Shown here in pieces: positions 12,448-26,380 of a DNA stretch of 64,000 nucleotides; position 1 is the stretch's first letter; each line of letters starts with the position of its first letter. Position numbers and translations under genes: made by a program. The stretch comes from Scylla paramamosain (taxonomy: Eukaryota > Arthropoda > Malacostraca > Decapoda > Portunidae): contig NC_087171.1 in the NCBI RefSeq assembly GCF_035594125.1, forward strand, positions 16,671,767-16,735,766, in the 5' to 3' direction. The notes below the pieces were generated by a model that saw only the letters and a program-made list of their open reading frames with translations, made no database searches and was not told where the DNA came from.

Positions 12448-12629
12448 CGCCTCATGCCGTAAAGCTCTTTTATGCGCCTCTCCTTGCCTCCAGCAGTACT
12501 CGTGCCTTCATGCCTGTGGGAGTGAGGTAATACGTGTCTTTGTGAGAGCTTACCCCGTATGTTTGATGGACAGTTTCTGTGGAGGTGAACTGGAATATAA
12601 GATTGATTGTGGCTTATGCCTTACCTGTC

Positions 12630-12632
<3 letters not shown>

Positions 12633-12722
<90 letters not shown>
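12633..12722. repeat. (GA)45 microsatellite
   Basis: Uninterrupted GA; left flank of the inverted cassette spacer. Confidence 0.97.
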
Positions 12723-12725
<3 letters not shown>

Positions 12726-12780
12726 AGTACTACATGCGACTCTGGATCAATGTACGGAAGAGGAAGGGGAGAGGAAAAGT

Positions 12781-12784
<4 letters not shown>
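12720..12784 (-). repeat. TC-bounded cassette, inverted copy
   Basis: Read on the minus strand, this spacer begins TACACTTTTCCTCTCCCC and ends with CATTGATCCAGAGTCGCATG before entering TC repeats. It matches the spacer at 11957-12014 closely. It lies between GA arrays at 12633-12722 and 12783-12864, so the whole array-spacer-array unit is inverted. Confidence 0.8.

Positions 12785-12864
<80 letters not shown>
12783..12864. repeat. (GA)41 microsatellite
   Basis: Uninterrupted GA; right flank of the inverted cassette spacer. Confidence 0.97.
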
Positions 12865-12866
<2 letters not shown>

Positions 12867-12972
12867 GATTGATTGATTGGATTTTGGAGCTGCAACAAGG
12901 AAATCACAAGGCGCCATATCGCGAATGTTTGATCTACGAAGTTGGCGAACGTGGAACCCAACATTGATAGAA

Positions 12973-12988
12973 AACAGACAGACAGAGG

Positions 12989-13019
<31 letters not shown>

Positions 13020-13026
13020 AGAGAGA
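12973..13026. repeat. (GACA)n tetranucleotide repeat
   Basis: CAGA/GACA units with one interruption, ending in a short GA run. Confidence 0.9.
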
Positions 13027-13575
13027 TAAACAGGAAGTCAAACAGAACAAAGACAAGTTTTTATTCTATAGACCTTGAAAAAAAAATATATATACGTGGT
13101 TATCTGGTATATCTATTATGTTCACGGGTTTTGGCGAACTTAACAATGTTGCATGCTGTAATTACTAAGCATTATTTACATTTTTCTTTGGGAATGTTAA
13201 TATATGTAGGCCATTCACCTCATTCAAGTAGAGTATCAGTGGAGGATATCTGAGCTTTAGTCCCTTTTCGACTCGTTCACCAAGTCATATTTACCAGTCC
13301 ACAACATTCAGAAATTCCAATATTGGTTTCGTCAGTGAACTTGGCGATAAAGATATTTACAACCATTTTATTTTATCAGTGGTAAGTCAATATCGACCAG
13401 AGAAGGATCCGTGCCTGCCGCTGCTCGCCTGATGCTTTCCTCGTATCGTATTGATCAAAGTGGCGACGAACAAGATACACAAGTTAACCTTTTCGATCGA
13501 CATGCTTGACTTCCCACACCTGCCAGTCACGTTTCGGCTGCTACTCACGTGACAGTCACGGGAGACGATAGCCTG

Positions 13576-13926
13576 GTGTGCGGAGGTGACCTGAAACTAA
13601 GAACAAGTTGTGGAAGTAAGAAGTTTAAGAAATATGATAAATTTAAATGAACATGCGTGTTTATTTATTATACATATAGTTATTAAATATATATACATCT
13701 CTTCGTGTATGCATATTAGCTTCTTGCACCTTGTCTTACGTTCAAATTGCTGCTGTAGTGGAGACCTGAAACGAAAGGCAAGTTATGGGAGTAAAAAGTT
13801 TAAAAAGATTAGACAAATTTATGGACATGGATGATAGATGGACATAAGTAATTATTGTGCTGGGATTGCGATTGCAGCGTACATGCATATATGTAGCTCC
13901 CTTACGTTCTATTTGTTGCATTGCAG
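13576..13926 (+). mobile_element. Two tandem 3' ends of a CR1/L2-like LINE
   Basis: Two ~175-bp copies (about 13576-13754 and 13755-13926) each read [C/S]GGDLK or SGDLK followed by ..GSKKFKK in one frame. In copy 2 another frame gives RLDKFMDMDDRWT and a stop, closely resembling the C-terminus RRLNKFMDEDDRWK at 28.15 kb. Both copies end in a GCTTCTTGCA.. or TGTAGCTCCC..-type segment and TTACGTTC, matching the expected 3' UTR end of this LINE group as I know it from decapod genomes. Everything upstream of the last ~30 codons is missing. Both copies carry frame disruptions and are non-functional. Confidence 0.55.
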
Positions 13927-15565
13927 AAATTGAAACAGAATCTGAAGCATTTCATGAAGCACATCCTGGGAGTTCTGTTTGGAAATATAGTTAGCGAAGC
14001 TCCGCCATCTCAAGTCTCATCGTGGTGTTCAGGACCTGATTGTTGACCGAGAGTTAATTCATCTGTAATTGTTTGCTCGGCCGCTTATTATTTCGTCTGT
14101 TGCGTTGTTTGTTCACATCTGTAATATATGGACTATGAATGTTGTTCCTGCGTTTAATTTGTTAATGCTTTGACAATTTGTGGTCGTTGAAATCTAGTGT
14201 ATTGCTCTCTAATTTGAACGTTTATTTATTTGGCTTTTTGGCTTTTTTAGTTTATCAGTATTTGTAAAGTGTTTCCATACTAAGCTATTCTCATGTAAAG
14301 GGATGATCCATCGCTCTCACGGGTAATTAATTGTAGTCTTAAGGCATTATGTAAATGTAAGGGACAGCGAGGGCACCTTGATACCTGGCGATAAAATGAC
14401 AGGTAGTTAGATAGTCAGATAGTTGTTATTTACAAAAATATTACCTTTGCCTGATAGAGAATTGCTTCCTCTTTTCCTTTTTCGGGATCAGTAAACGCAA
14501 AGAACGTAAGGAATTGCTTCAAAATGCAGACATTCGTTCTGTTCTGGGGTTCAGGGTTTGCCTAATGAAGGAAATATATTTACATGGCATTTCAAAGAAT
14601 AATTCATCAGTTATCGACTCGTATTTGCAGAAGATTCTTTGGCTCATCAACTCGGTAATTTTCTGAAAAGACTGGTAATTCTATTAAAGGTATCCGAGTC
14701 CCCCTCATTAGCAGAATTTCATCATGTGAGGTCATTCGTACAAAAATTCTTAGTAAGGAGGAGCTTGACCGCTGCAGTGTGTCGCCATTTGACTGAGGGC
14801 GGCCAATCATGGTGTGCCTCAGACCAGCGTGTTGGTAACGAGGCTTTGTAGGAGTGCTGGGTGGAATAACAACATCGTTAAGTGGCTTGATGATACCTGG
14901 ACTTGACAATCGCTGACCGTGGCTACTTATGATGAAAGAAAGAACTAATTGAATTTTTGCCAAGGATAGGATCATTAGCACGTCACATGCTAGCAAGAGC
15001 AGAAATTATTCTATTCTATTTTTTTTTATCTATGCGTCATATTAAGAACGTAGTAATTGCGTTCACCAGAGCCCTTCAGGCAGGCAAAGATAGAGATGGA
15101 CGGACAGAAACACAACTTCCCCACCTCCTCCCCACACACACACAGACACACATTGTGCACTCTGGACTCCAGCTGTGGTTCTCATCCCTTGTTCAGCATG
15201 ACGTGCGTTTATTAGAACATCTTTTCATTCTACAGCTGCAGAACAATACATTCTGTGAAGATAGACGGAGTTGAACTTACAAAAAAAAAAAGAGAAAAGA
15301 AAAGCTACTCCACAAGAAAGATAGTTTAGCAAATACCGTGACTGCAACCTGAACTAAATTACCAACGACTCGACTACAACAAACGGATCCTCGCCAGCAG
15401 TATTGTCAGAGAGGGAGACAATCCTTCCTTCTGAGCTATCCACTGTGATTCCGCAAAATATTCAACAGTTATTATTATTTTCTCTAATCGTAACATAATA
15501 ACCTATGGAGATTCATATTACCAGCTACTAAATGTGTAGAAATATTTGAAACTATTCTAATATTA
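13927..15565. other. Unique non-coding DNA
   Basis: I recognise no gene. A 129-residue minus-strand frame at 14607-14996 is not simple repeat, but it has no motif I know and no clear splice signals. A short (AC)n lies near 15133. Confidence 0.5.
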
Positions 15566-15603
15566 TCTTCTTCTTCTTCTTCTTCTTCTTCTTCTTCTTC
15601 TTC
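15566..15603. repeat. (TTC)12 microsatellite
   Basis: Pure TTC triplets; a much shorter relative of the array at 32.0 kb. Confidence 0.95.
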
Positions 15604-15732
15604 GTACGAGTACCTATTAATAGTGGCAGTGGTGACAGTAAGGCAACAGCGGCAACAAAAGACAAAACAACAACAGCAGCAGTAGTAGTCGTGGCAGGAG
15701 TAGTGGTGCAGGTTTGTGGTTTCAAGGGGAGG

Positions 15733-15795
15733 TGGAGGAGGAGGAGGAGGAGGAGGAGGAGGAGGAGGAGGAGGAGGAGGAGGAGGAGGAGGAGG
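15733..15795. repeat. (GGA)21 microsatellite
   Basis: Pure GGA triplets. Homopurine DNA continues with interruptions to about 16100, including a second GGA run near 15855-15885. Confidence 0.95.
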
Positions 15796-16258
15796 TAGAA
15801 TTTCAGGAGGGAGAAAGAGGGAAAGTGAGGAAGATGAAGAGAAGGAGAAGGAAGAGGAGGAGGAGGAGGAGGAGGAGGAGGAGGAAGAAAAGGGAAGCTA
15901 GGAACGGAAAAAAAAGGAAAATATTAAAATAGAAATAGAAATATGAAAATGATGAAAACAAACTAAGAAAAATCATTACAAAACTGGAAAAGACAGAAAA
16001 GGAAAAAGGAGGAGGAGGAGGAGGAAAACATAGATTAGAAAAAAAGAAATGAAGAGATGGAACAAAAACAGGAAGACTCATGAATAAGAAAAAAAAAAGC
16101 AATAAAGAACCAGAAAATGACACGACAAGAAATGAGAAAAAATTCAAGAAGAAAAAGAAAGAAAAAAATGAAATAATAAAATAATGAATACGAACTCAGA
16201 AGGAAAATAAAAAAAGAAAGATGACAAAGAAGAAAGAAGAACCCGATAAAAAAATCTG

Positions 16259-16260
<2 letters not shown>

Positions 16261-16331
<71 letters not shown>
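16261..16331. repeat. (GA)35 microsatellite
   Basis: Uninterrupted GA closing the ~600-bp purine-rich tract that starts near 15720. Confidence 0.97.
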
Positions 16332-16334
<3 letters not shown>

Positions 16335-16413
16335 TCAAGAAGAGGAAGGACAAAAGAAGCATGAGAAACGAGTGGTGGGAAATATGAGTTTAGTCAGGTG
16401 TTGCTTCGTCTTG

Positions 16414-16471
16414 ACCACCACCACCACCACCACCACCACCACCACCACCACCACCACCACCACCACCACCA
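16414..16471. repeat. (CCA)19 microsatellite
   Basis: Pure CCA triplets. The His/Thr-run open frames over it are artefacts. Confidence 0.96.
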
Positions 16472-16635
16472 GCAGGAGGCTCTTCTCTTGCCGCCACCCT
16501 TGGTCTGCCCTGTCTCGAGTCCCCTTCCTGGCCTCGTCTATTCCTGTAGCTGCCTTGCCTCTGACATTTATGGTTGGAACTTTTCTTCTCCCTCCCACTA
16601 CCACCTACATGCCGCTTCCCTCATTGTCTGTCTTC

Positions 16636-16735
<100 letters not shown>

Positions 16736-17217
16736 CCTTCAACACGTATCTTTTGCCTAGAGAAAGACTATGATCCTTTCTTTTTCCCCTCACAGATGTT
16801 AATGTAGGGTTACTCACCTTTCTTTTGTACCTTCGCCGTGTCTCCCAAAGCGTCGCCCGGATGTCAAGGATCCTCGTGAAGCATTAAATTTTGATGATGC
16901 AGCGAGGAGGGTTAGGTTAGGGCGAAGAGCCACCACCCTTCTCCTCCTCATTTTCCTCCTCCTCCTTCTCCTCCTCCTCTTCTTGCCCTCTGTAGCGTGA
17001 GACACCGCGGGGCACAAACAAATAAATAGTACAAAGAAGGACGAGGAGTGAGGAAGGGGAGGAGTAGTGGTAGGAGATAATTTGTGACGATGATAATGAG
17101 TAAAATGATAACTTTCCGTATAAGATGACAGCTGTAAGCATTTTTTAGCTGTGTTATGTAAGAGGCTTAATTTATCCTGGGAACTATAACTCTGCCTTAT
17201 CAGAGCTCACACACACT

Positions 17218-17220
<3 letters not shown>

Positions 17221-17303
<83 letters not shown>
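17221..17303. repeat. (GA)41 microsatellite
   Basis: Uninterrupted GA immediately after a short CACACAC run. Confidence 0.97.
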
Positions 17304-17306
<3 letters not shown>

Positions 17307-18102
17307 TATATTAGTCCTTTCGCATTTTCTCATATAATCTATTGGTGAACTTTCCAAGGACCCATTTCGAAATTCATATTCACACTACACCATCACTTCC
17401 GTCTGTCCTTCCTGGCCTGCTTGTCTTTCTGGTTATTCGGAGTAGAGCGGAGATAGAAGCGGAATAGATAGCTTTGGTACTTACCTCATGATCAGAGTAT
17501 TGAGTTAATCAGGTTAAGTTTGGAAAGGGACAGTGGTGTGCGAGGACAAGAGGTTTATGAAGTATATGCTTGTCGATAGTGGCAGATGTGGTGATTGGGG
17601 TAGTGAGTGAGAGTGTGAGTAAGTGAAATGGGAGAGAAAGGCAGGGAGGGAGATAGATTGTGTGTGAGTGAGTGGGTGAAAGAGGAAGATAAGAAAAGTA
17701 GAGAAAAAAGTTATATGCGAGTGAGGTGGGGAGAAAATACGGGGGATGAAAAATATAAGGATAAGAAAATTGATTAAATGTGGGGAGAAAAAAAAAGTGA
17801 AGTATTAGTTGCTTTACGTAAGAGACAGGTGAAAATACATCAAATACGAAGCTGGAGCGAGGGAGAGGAAGGAAGAAGGAGGGAGAGGAAGGGAGGGCAG
17901 AGAAGAGCGAACGTACGCTTGACGTGATGGAACCGAGACTAGAGTGGCGGGTGTAGCAAGGTGTCTTAAAGCGAATCACCGCCAGCCTCCCGTGAGTGTT
18001 TTGTTTATATGAAGTGGAGTGTTGACTCATTGAAGTGTAATCGTTATGGCAGTGATTACAAGTCGACGATAATAATGAAGTGCCTTTAAATTTCCTTGCA
18101 GT

Positions 18103-18546
18103 GCCCCTTGCTGTTGTATATCACTGTCTTGCCACTCAGTATTGTTAGACACCTTGATGTCATAATTAATTCCTAAACAAAGGTGGGCTCATTATTCTTT
18201 CAAACTGAAGCACGTATGGCCGCTGTGGTTGTATATCATAATCTCATCCATCCAGTATTGGTAGACACCTGATAGCATATTTTATTCGTGAACAAAGGCA
18301 GACTCACCATTCTTTTATACACCTAGGAATGAATGGCCACCGCCTTTGTATATCATTATCTTGTTCATCTAATATTGGTAGACGCTTGATAGCATATTTT
18401 TATTCCTGAACAATGCTGGACTCGTTATTCCTTCAAGCTTAAGTACGTATTGGTCACGGTTTGTTTATCATAATTTTTTCCATGTCATATTTTATTCGTA
18501 AACAAAGACAGACTCATTATTCTTTCAAGCTGAAGTTCGTACTGAC
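18103..18546. repeat. 117-bp minisatellite, four copies
   Basis: Units at 18103-18219, 18220-18336, 18337-18453 and 18454-~18546 share TTGTATATCA near the start, then TATTGGTAGACACCTGATAG, GAACAAAGGCAGACTC and ATTCTTTCAAGCTGAAG blocks in order. The first three are exactly 117 bp. The fourth lacks ~24 bp (the TATTGGTAGAC block). Units differ from each other at many sites, so the array is old. Confidence 0.88.
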
Positions 18547-18877
18547 ACTCTAATGTTCTCTCTCTCATCATCCAGAATAAAAAAAAAAAAAAGAAATAAG
18601 CAGGTATTATTCCCACATGAAAAAAAGGAACATTATTATAATACTCACAAATATCAACTTTTTACAAAACATTTCTGCGATTCTTCCCTCGGGTATTTTT
18701 CACTGAGTATTTTCACGGCATTTACATAGAGAAGCGATGATTCAGTTGAAGGAATGATGGTGCTTCAGAGGTAATGGCCGTGCTGAATGCGTGCTGATTG
18801 GCTGGTTATACGCTGCAGACAAAGTGGCAGATATGCAGATAAAAAAAAAAAAGAAACAAACAAAAGAAAAAGATGTA

Positions 18878-18880
<3 letters not shown>

Positions 18881-18972
<92 letters not shown>
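18881..18972. repeat. (AT)46 microsatellite
   Basis: Uninterrupted AT; first part of an AT / CA / GA compound within 285 bp. Confidence 0.97.
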
Positions 18973-18974
<2 letters not shown>

Positions 18975-19020
18975 TTGTGTCTGTATATCTATCTGAATCA
19001 GTCTAACTACATCTATCTAT

Positions 19021-19167
<147 letters not shown>

Positions 19168-19296
19168 CCCTTCAGCAGCATTACATAATAAAGGTGACAT
19201 AAATAAATGTGTAGATAGATAAATAAATGCAACGTTAAAAGGTGATCTGGAAATTTAATGGAAAGTAAAAATGTATGATGCCTGTTGTAGGATTAT

Positions 19297-19299
<3 letters not shown>

Positions 19300-19387
<88 letters not shown>
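19300..19387. repeat. (GA)44 microsatellite
   Basis: Uninterrupted GA 135 bp after the previous GA array. Confidence 0.97.
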
Positions 19388-19395
<8 letters not shown>

Positions 19396-19830
19396 CCTAG
19401 AAGAAACCATGCATGTACAAAACACAACGTGAAGGAAAGACACAATATTACAAAGAAAATAATTAAGTTTTTCTCATTGGACGATTATTTCAAGCCACAT
19501 ATTCGTATTTTCTCCTCTCTCACTTCTTTACTCCCCTTTGGTACTCTACTATCATCCCTCCTTTCCTCCTCCCCCTCTCTCCTCACCTTCCTCTTCTCCC
19601 TCCCTCTGTTCCTCCATCTCTACCTCGCCACATGAAGGAGATAAGGCCAGCTGGGTGTTCCTTTTCCTACACATTCTTGTATACTTTATTTTCTTTCGTC
19701 TTTCCTTTTGTTTCCACCTTTCCTCGCTCTATTCTCCCTCCCTCTCTTGTTCAGTCCCTCCTCTACGCACACAAGAGGCTTTTCACTACACACGAAAATT
19801 CTGTACCGTATTCTTGAGAGTCTAGTTCCC

Positions 19831-19834
<4 letters not shown>

Positions 19835-19917
<83 letters not shown>
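19835..19917. repeat. (TC)41 microsatellite
   Basis: Uninterrupted TC inside a ~500-bp pyrimidine-rich region (19505-20040). Confidence 0.97.
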
Positions 19918-19919
<2 letters not shown>

Positions 19920-20040
19920 CACTTTCTTTTCCTTCTTTCCCATCTTTTCTTTCTTTCATCCTTCTTTCCCTTTTCATCCTCTTTCATCTCCCCCTCCCAC
20001 CTCATTCATAATTACTCTTCTGTTTCATTATTTCTCCAGC

Positions 20041-21428
20041 CTTCTCCCCCGGAAATACTTTTACTCAGAGAAGCTAAAGTTATCCCCTGCTTTAATTCGT
20101 CCCTTTAAAAGATACATAATGCACTGTGTAGGAAGAAAAAAAGGATTAACAAAACTGAACTTCTCTCGTATCATCAGCTCTCCAAGTTTTTCCAAGTTTT
20201 TGTGTTTCTTTTTGAAGTCTGGCACCGAGAGCGGCTTCCGCGGCCCGTTTTATTACATCTACAAAGTATCTCGCCGCCACGCTGCTGAAAAGTCAACTGA
20301 GGGACTATAGGAGGTAAAGAAAAGACCTGTGAAGTATTTACTGGGAATCTTGTGGGGAATACCTGTTGTGATCTAGCGAGGAAAGTGAGAATGGTTGGAG
20401 GTTATTTTCTGCCGTAATCACTCTAGGGGTAATAATGTACTCGTATACGTTGGTTTGCTGTTGTGGAATGATCGTTGCTACTTTCTTTGTTGCTTTACTC
20501 ATTCACTAATTAATTTCGGTATTTTTTGACGGTATATTTTCCCGCAACGTGGAAATAACGTTTTCTTTCTTTTTATTTATTTATTTATTTTTTATGTTGC
20601 TGCAATATGTGTAGGTGTGTACAAGTGTCTCTACCAGTCACTGTCTCCACTTGTTGGTACACTCATATCTCGGTGGATTTAATTATCTCCACATTTTCAT
20701 CCTGTTTTTCTTTCTCTGCCTGTTACGCTTACCTGTCCTGTGAACAAATGGACTAGGACGATATCGACCTGCATTACAAACTCGATAGAATTTTGACTAA
20801 GTGTTGTTTTTGTCTCCTCAGCGCGGAAGAATGTGCAGCAAATTTAATTGTTTTCCCTGTTATGTTTTTTGAGCGTTTTCTTTCGTTTGTTTGTATGAAG
20901 AAGAATAAAAGTAAATATTTATCTTCACTAGGGTCTGTGTTGCCTTCCCATGAGCTTCCTCCCGTCCCACGCTTGTGTGTTCGCCGCAAGGACCATATTC
21001 TGAAACATTTCGCCGCATCTACACTAATTTCAAAAGGCTCTAATTGAGATTACATGTGTTTTTAACCGTGTTTTTATGGTTCTAGTGACAGATTAATAAT
21101 ATCTCTACATTATGAGCAGGAGAAACACTCGTGAAAACCCGGCTAATCATCTCTGTGGCCTTGGAAAATAGTCGTGGAGAGAGAACAAAGCGTTTCAGAA
21201 TACAGGCCCGAGAGAGACGTGTTGTGTTCTCCATTGGGTGTTTTGTCCCGCCCCTTATTTCTTATTTACTGCCCCGTTGTAGCCTTGGGTTCCTTGCTGT
21301 GTTCTCCTGGCGTGACTGCTCTGAGCTCTCATTTCCCATTTATTGTTTCATTTCAGCGTCGCATCCCAGAAATAGTGACGGCATTAGGTCATATCCCATG
21401 GAACTAACAACGTGATGTTATTTTTTTG

Positions 21429-21430
<2 letters not shown>
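20041..21430. other. Unique non-coding DNA
   Basis: No recognised gene or element. Mixed-composition open frames near 20793-21047 and 21131-21415 lack known motifs and convincing splice borders. Confidence 0.5.

Positions 21431-21431
<1 letters not shown>

Positions 21432-21513
<82 letters not shown>
21432..21513. repeat. (TC)41 microsatellite
   Basis: Uninterrupted TC followed by an A-rich (A12GA6GA6G) segment. Confidence 0.97.
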
Positions 21514-21516
<3 letters not shown>

Positions 21517-21601
21517 AAAAAAAAAAGAAAAAAAAAGAAAAAAAAGCAATGGTGATGCTTATTTGCTCTCATTTTGCGGTGTTCTGTGTTAGAAATTAAA
21601 C

Positions 21602-21602
<1 letters not shown>

Positions 21603-21672
<70 letters not shown>
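21603..21672. repeat. (TG)35 microsatellite
   Basis: Uninterrupted TG 90 bp after the TC array. Confidence 0.97.
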
Positions 21673-21673
<1 letters not shown>

Positions 21674-21929
21674 TTGAAATTTTCCACCGTCGGTCCAAGA
21701 ACAATTCAGTTGAAAGTCTCATTAAATTATATCGAAAGGAAACAAGTTTTTGTTTTATAGGTTTTATTTAAGTTTATATCTTTCATTTAGACATGAGTAG
21801 TTTCGCGAAAGATCTTTTCATTCAGATTTCCTTCGTTATAAGTTAAAACAGAGTAATACAGAAGTTGACTTGAATAGTATATAGCGCATTTAACGTAAGA
21901 TCCTACAAGTCAACAAACATTTATAAAGA

Positions 21930-21948
21930 AAACAACAACAGCAGCAGC

Positions 21949-22019
<71 letters not shown>
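21930..22019. repeat. (AAC)n microsatellite with a short CAG insert
   Basis: AAC triplets with three GCA units near 21941-21949, otherwise pure over about 70 bp. Confidence 0.95.
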
Positions 22020-22020
<1 letters not shown>

Positions 22021-22139
22021 ACAGAACTGAGGTGTAGACTCCGAGATTAACTCATCTGTTTGATCTGCTAGAACTGCGAACAGGTGGGGCGCGAGTGTGA
22101 GAGAGCCAGAACCCCGCCAAGTAAAGATTGCACGCGCTG

Positions 22140-23110
22140 ACCCGAGGCAAACATAAGCGAGAGGCATGGGAGGAAGGCAAGGAGTGGAGGCGAGGACAGG
22201 CAGGAAAGAGAGACGGATAGACAGAGGTGCAAAGGAAGATAATGAATTAAGAGGAGAGACACAAATGGGGAGGAGGAGGAGGTGAGGAAGAATGTGCGAA
22301 GGGAGAAGTGAAATGAGAGCGATAGGAGAGAGAGAGAGAAAAGAAAAAAACGGATGAGGGATGAGGGCAGAAAGGGAGATGAAAATGAAGATGAAATACT
22401 GGAGACTTTAGAAAAGAAAAACGAAAGAAGAGGAGAGAGAGAATGTAGCAAGGACGGGAGAGGTGAAGTGAAGTGAAGTGAAGTGAAGTGAATGAACGAA
22501 TGAGAGCAACATATAAAAAATAGAAATAAAATGGAAGGGAGTTAGAAATTAATGATGGAATAAAAAGAAGTAAGAGCAAAAGTGAACTGAAACGAAGAGA
22601 ATGAATGCATTAAAGCAACATGAAAAAAAAAGTAAAAAGGTGAAGTTTCATAGGGAAAAAAAGAAAGAAAGAAAGAAGCATCAGAAGAAGAAGAAAATGA
22701 AGAAGTAAGGGAGTCTCGGGGAAGAGGAAGGGAGGCTGAGACCCAATAAGTTCTTTCCGTCCCCACGTAATGCTTTAGGCAAACACTCTTATCGTGGAGT
22801 CTTGAACTGGAAACTGGGGTAAGGAAAGCAAGTGGCCTGTGGAGGCTTAGGGGAAGGCTTTGAAGAAGGCGCTGCTGGGGAAACTGGGGAGGAACTGCGA
22901 GGGACTGAGGGACTTGTACTAGAGAACGATGAGACTGGATAGGGCTGGAGGACGGGGGACTGAAAAGAACTAAAAGACTTGTAGATGGGAACTTGTGGAT
23001 GGGACTGAGAGAGGAATGAGGGACTGTGAATGACTGAAAGGTTACATGAGGCACGAAAAGGACTGGATGTGGTGCTTAGGACAGTAAAGAGGCTGTTAAA
23101 GATACATCGG
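22140..23110. other. Purine-rich non-coding DNA
   Basis: About 1 kb strongly enriched in A and G on this strand, with a (GAAGT)n run near 22464-22492 and many GGGACT/GAACTG short repeats at 22800-23050. The Ser/Phe/Leu-rich minus-strand frames of up to 170 residues reflect that bias. Confidence 0.6.
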
Positions 23111-23653
23111 CAATTAAGGTGACTGTGTGATGGTTATGAGGGCGTGGAGTGATGATGACATGCGGGTCTGTGCCGAGAGTGTGAGGATTAGAGAGAACTG
23201 TAAAGAGCTGAACGGCGCCTCTAAATGATCATGAAGCGCCGTGATAAGGCTACGAAGGAATGGAGAAGGATTAGAATGTCCGTGGTGGTGATGCATCGTG
23301 GCAGAGGAAGAAGAAGAATGAGGAATAGCAAGAAAGGACGAATTGTTTTTTTTAATGAAACAATTTTGGTGTGTAACGGACGAGATGTTCACATTTTCCC
23401 TGCGGATTGGCGTCTGGGAAAACTCTCTCTCGCCACATTAATATTTTAAAAGTGTTTTCCTGTTGCTTTGTGAGGAAAACAAGACCGTGCCGTGAGGTTA
23501 AGAAACTGAAAAGAGTAAATGTATTGAAAATTATTGCTAGGAGTGACGGGAGGAAGTGAATTAAGTTGCGGAACGTGGGGAGCTGGGTTTCAGGAGAGCC
23601 AGGGAGGGGAGAACTAAGAGAGAGAATAAAACTGCATTCCTTACGCCAGAACC

Positions 23654-23655
<2 letters not shown>

Positions 23656-23742
<87 letters not shown>
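23656..23742. repeat. (TC)43 microsatellite
   Basis: Uninterrupted TC. Confidence 0.97.
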
Positions 23743-23745
<3 letters not shown>

Positions 23746-24210
23746 TTCTTCAAATGATTTAAGACAAAAGCATTAGAAAAAAAGATAAATTGAAATGCAT
23801 TAATCTAAATTAGAGAGAGGAGCAAGTGGGTGTTTTTGTTCACCCTAATCTTCAAAACAAACACCATCATCACCATAATCACCAGTTCCAAATTTCCATA
23901 GGCATAATTACGTATATCCACCACCACCACCACCACTACCACCCATTAGCACATCACCATTTGTCACCATTACCGCTCGTCACTCCCCATCTCCACCCAT
24001 TACCATCCCCACCAATTATCACTGCTCATTACAGCGCATCATTTCCATCACCATTCGTCAGCTTCATCACCGTGTATCATTCATGTTTCCATCAGCGACC
24101 CACACTCCCCATCACATCTTTCATCCTTTGTATTTTTTTTTTTTTCATTCCTCACCAATCCCTTCACTTCTCGTCACTTCCCGTCATACTTTTTACCAAT
24201 CACTTAAGCA

Positions 24211-24241
24211 TCTGCTGCTGCTGTTGCTGTTGCTGCTGTTG

Positions 24242-24329
<88 letters not shown>
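24211..24329. repeat. (CTG)n-(CTA)29 compound microsatellite
   Basis: CTG/TTG triplets (24211-24240) pass into pure CTA triplets (24242-24329). The upstream ~350 bp is CAT/CAC-rich. Confidence 0.95.
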
Positions 24330-24425
24330 GGAAGTTACAATAATAAAAAAACATTAATAATAGTGGGACAGTCGCTCTGTTTCGTAACTCAGGTAATCAG
24401 TGTGCGTGGGTAAGGCAGACTACTG

Positions 24426-25131
<706 letters not shown>

Positions 25132-25224
<93 letters not shown>
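25132..25224. repeat. (AC)46 microsatellite
   Basis: Uninterrupted AC. Confidence 0.97.
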
Positions 25225-25226
<2 letters not shown>

Positions 25227-25738
25227 TCACTTGCACCTTCACCACACCTCTGTCTCACACCTCCGTCCCTCACCAGCTGCTCCTTGAGAATTTTACTGCA
25301 AATTTTACAGTCCTCTTTTACGACACAGCCAAGAGGAAAATGGTCGCTTTGTAGGCCGCCATAGCTTTCAGACTGGCCAGTTTTCTTACTCTTAGATGCC
25401 AGCGATCTCCTCCTTTATTCCAGTCTTTTTTTTTTCTTGGTTTTCTTGTCTCTTCTTTTTACTCCGTTACATATTGCCCCGTTACTGGCAGCGAGAGGGG
25501 AAGCCATTTTGAAATCGTTGGCTGTGTATTTTGCAGTTATGAATCCATCTATCCGTCTGTCTATCTACTGTGTATTCTGCTTCCTGGTTCTTCTCATTGT
25601 CAACTTTAATTGTGTAAAATCTTCGAACAGTGTTTCTTTCTTTGTCTGACCCTAAAACTCTGTCACCACTTATATAACCATCTGATTGTCTTGCTGAAAG
25701 ATGGTATCCACTCAGTTTTGTAGATTCGACGCGACACA

Positions 25739-25850
<112 letters not shown>

Positions 25851-26380
25851 CTTGCTTGCTTGCTCTCTGTGTTTTAATGATGCAATATGATGCCGGTAAA
25901 CACACCAGACAGGAGGAAACATTAAATAACAACGCCAACTGTTATCCTCTCAGTGCTACAGTCTTTTATAACAATATCAAGGTTTGCTAAGTGTTTATAT
26001 TTTTCGTAGTAAATCTGATGGTCTTGAAGAAACTACCTGCATTGAGGAATATAATACAGTGAGGATCTTAAAGTTATTAATAAAACAAATATATTTTCTT
26101 CGGCTGACAACCAGCAAGGTAGTGAGTGAGGTGTTTTAAAGTCACAGTCCAAAGTTTAAGGTCTCTGAATCTTTTCCTTTAAATTTAGTATTTCAGTCTT
26201 AAGGTATTGCTTCCCATTCTGCCAAGCGTCATGTGGAGGGAGGGAAGGGTTAAGAGGAGGCTTTGACCTCAGTATCTTCTCTCTTATTGTAGCAACTTAG
26301 TGTAGCGCAGTGAAATCAAACCTCCCAGTAGGTATCTGAGGGTCAATTACTGTTTTTAATCCACTGTAAGCCTTTATAAT

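Noticed and set aside
14607..14996. 129-residue minus-strand frame
   Set aside because: Not repeat-derived, but no recognisable family, start context or splice signal; too weak to call.
16909..16920. GGTTAGGTTAGG, resembling the arthropod TTAGG telomere repeat
   Set aside because: Only two units; expected by chance in this amount of sequence.
17509..18030. 173-residue minus-strand frame
   Set aside because: Ser/Leu/Thr/Pro-rich with no motif, over GA-rich DNA; a composition artefact.
20150..20310. Non-repetitive tail of a 200-residue plus-strand frame (19708-20310)
   Set aside because: The frame is mainly TC array. The last ~45 codons have no motif and no acceptor that would make them an exon.
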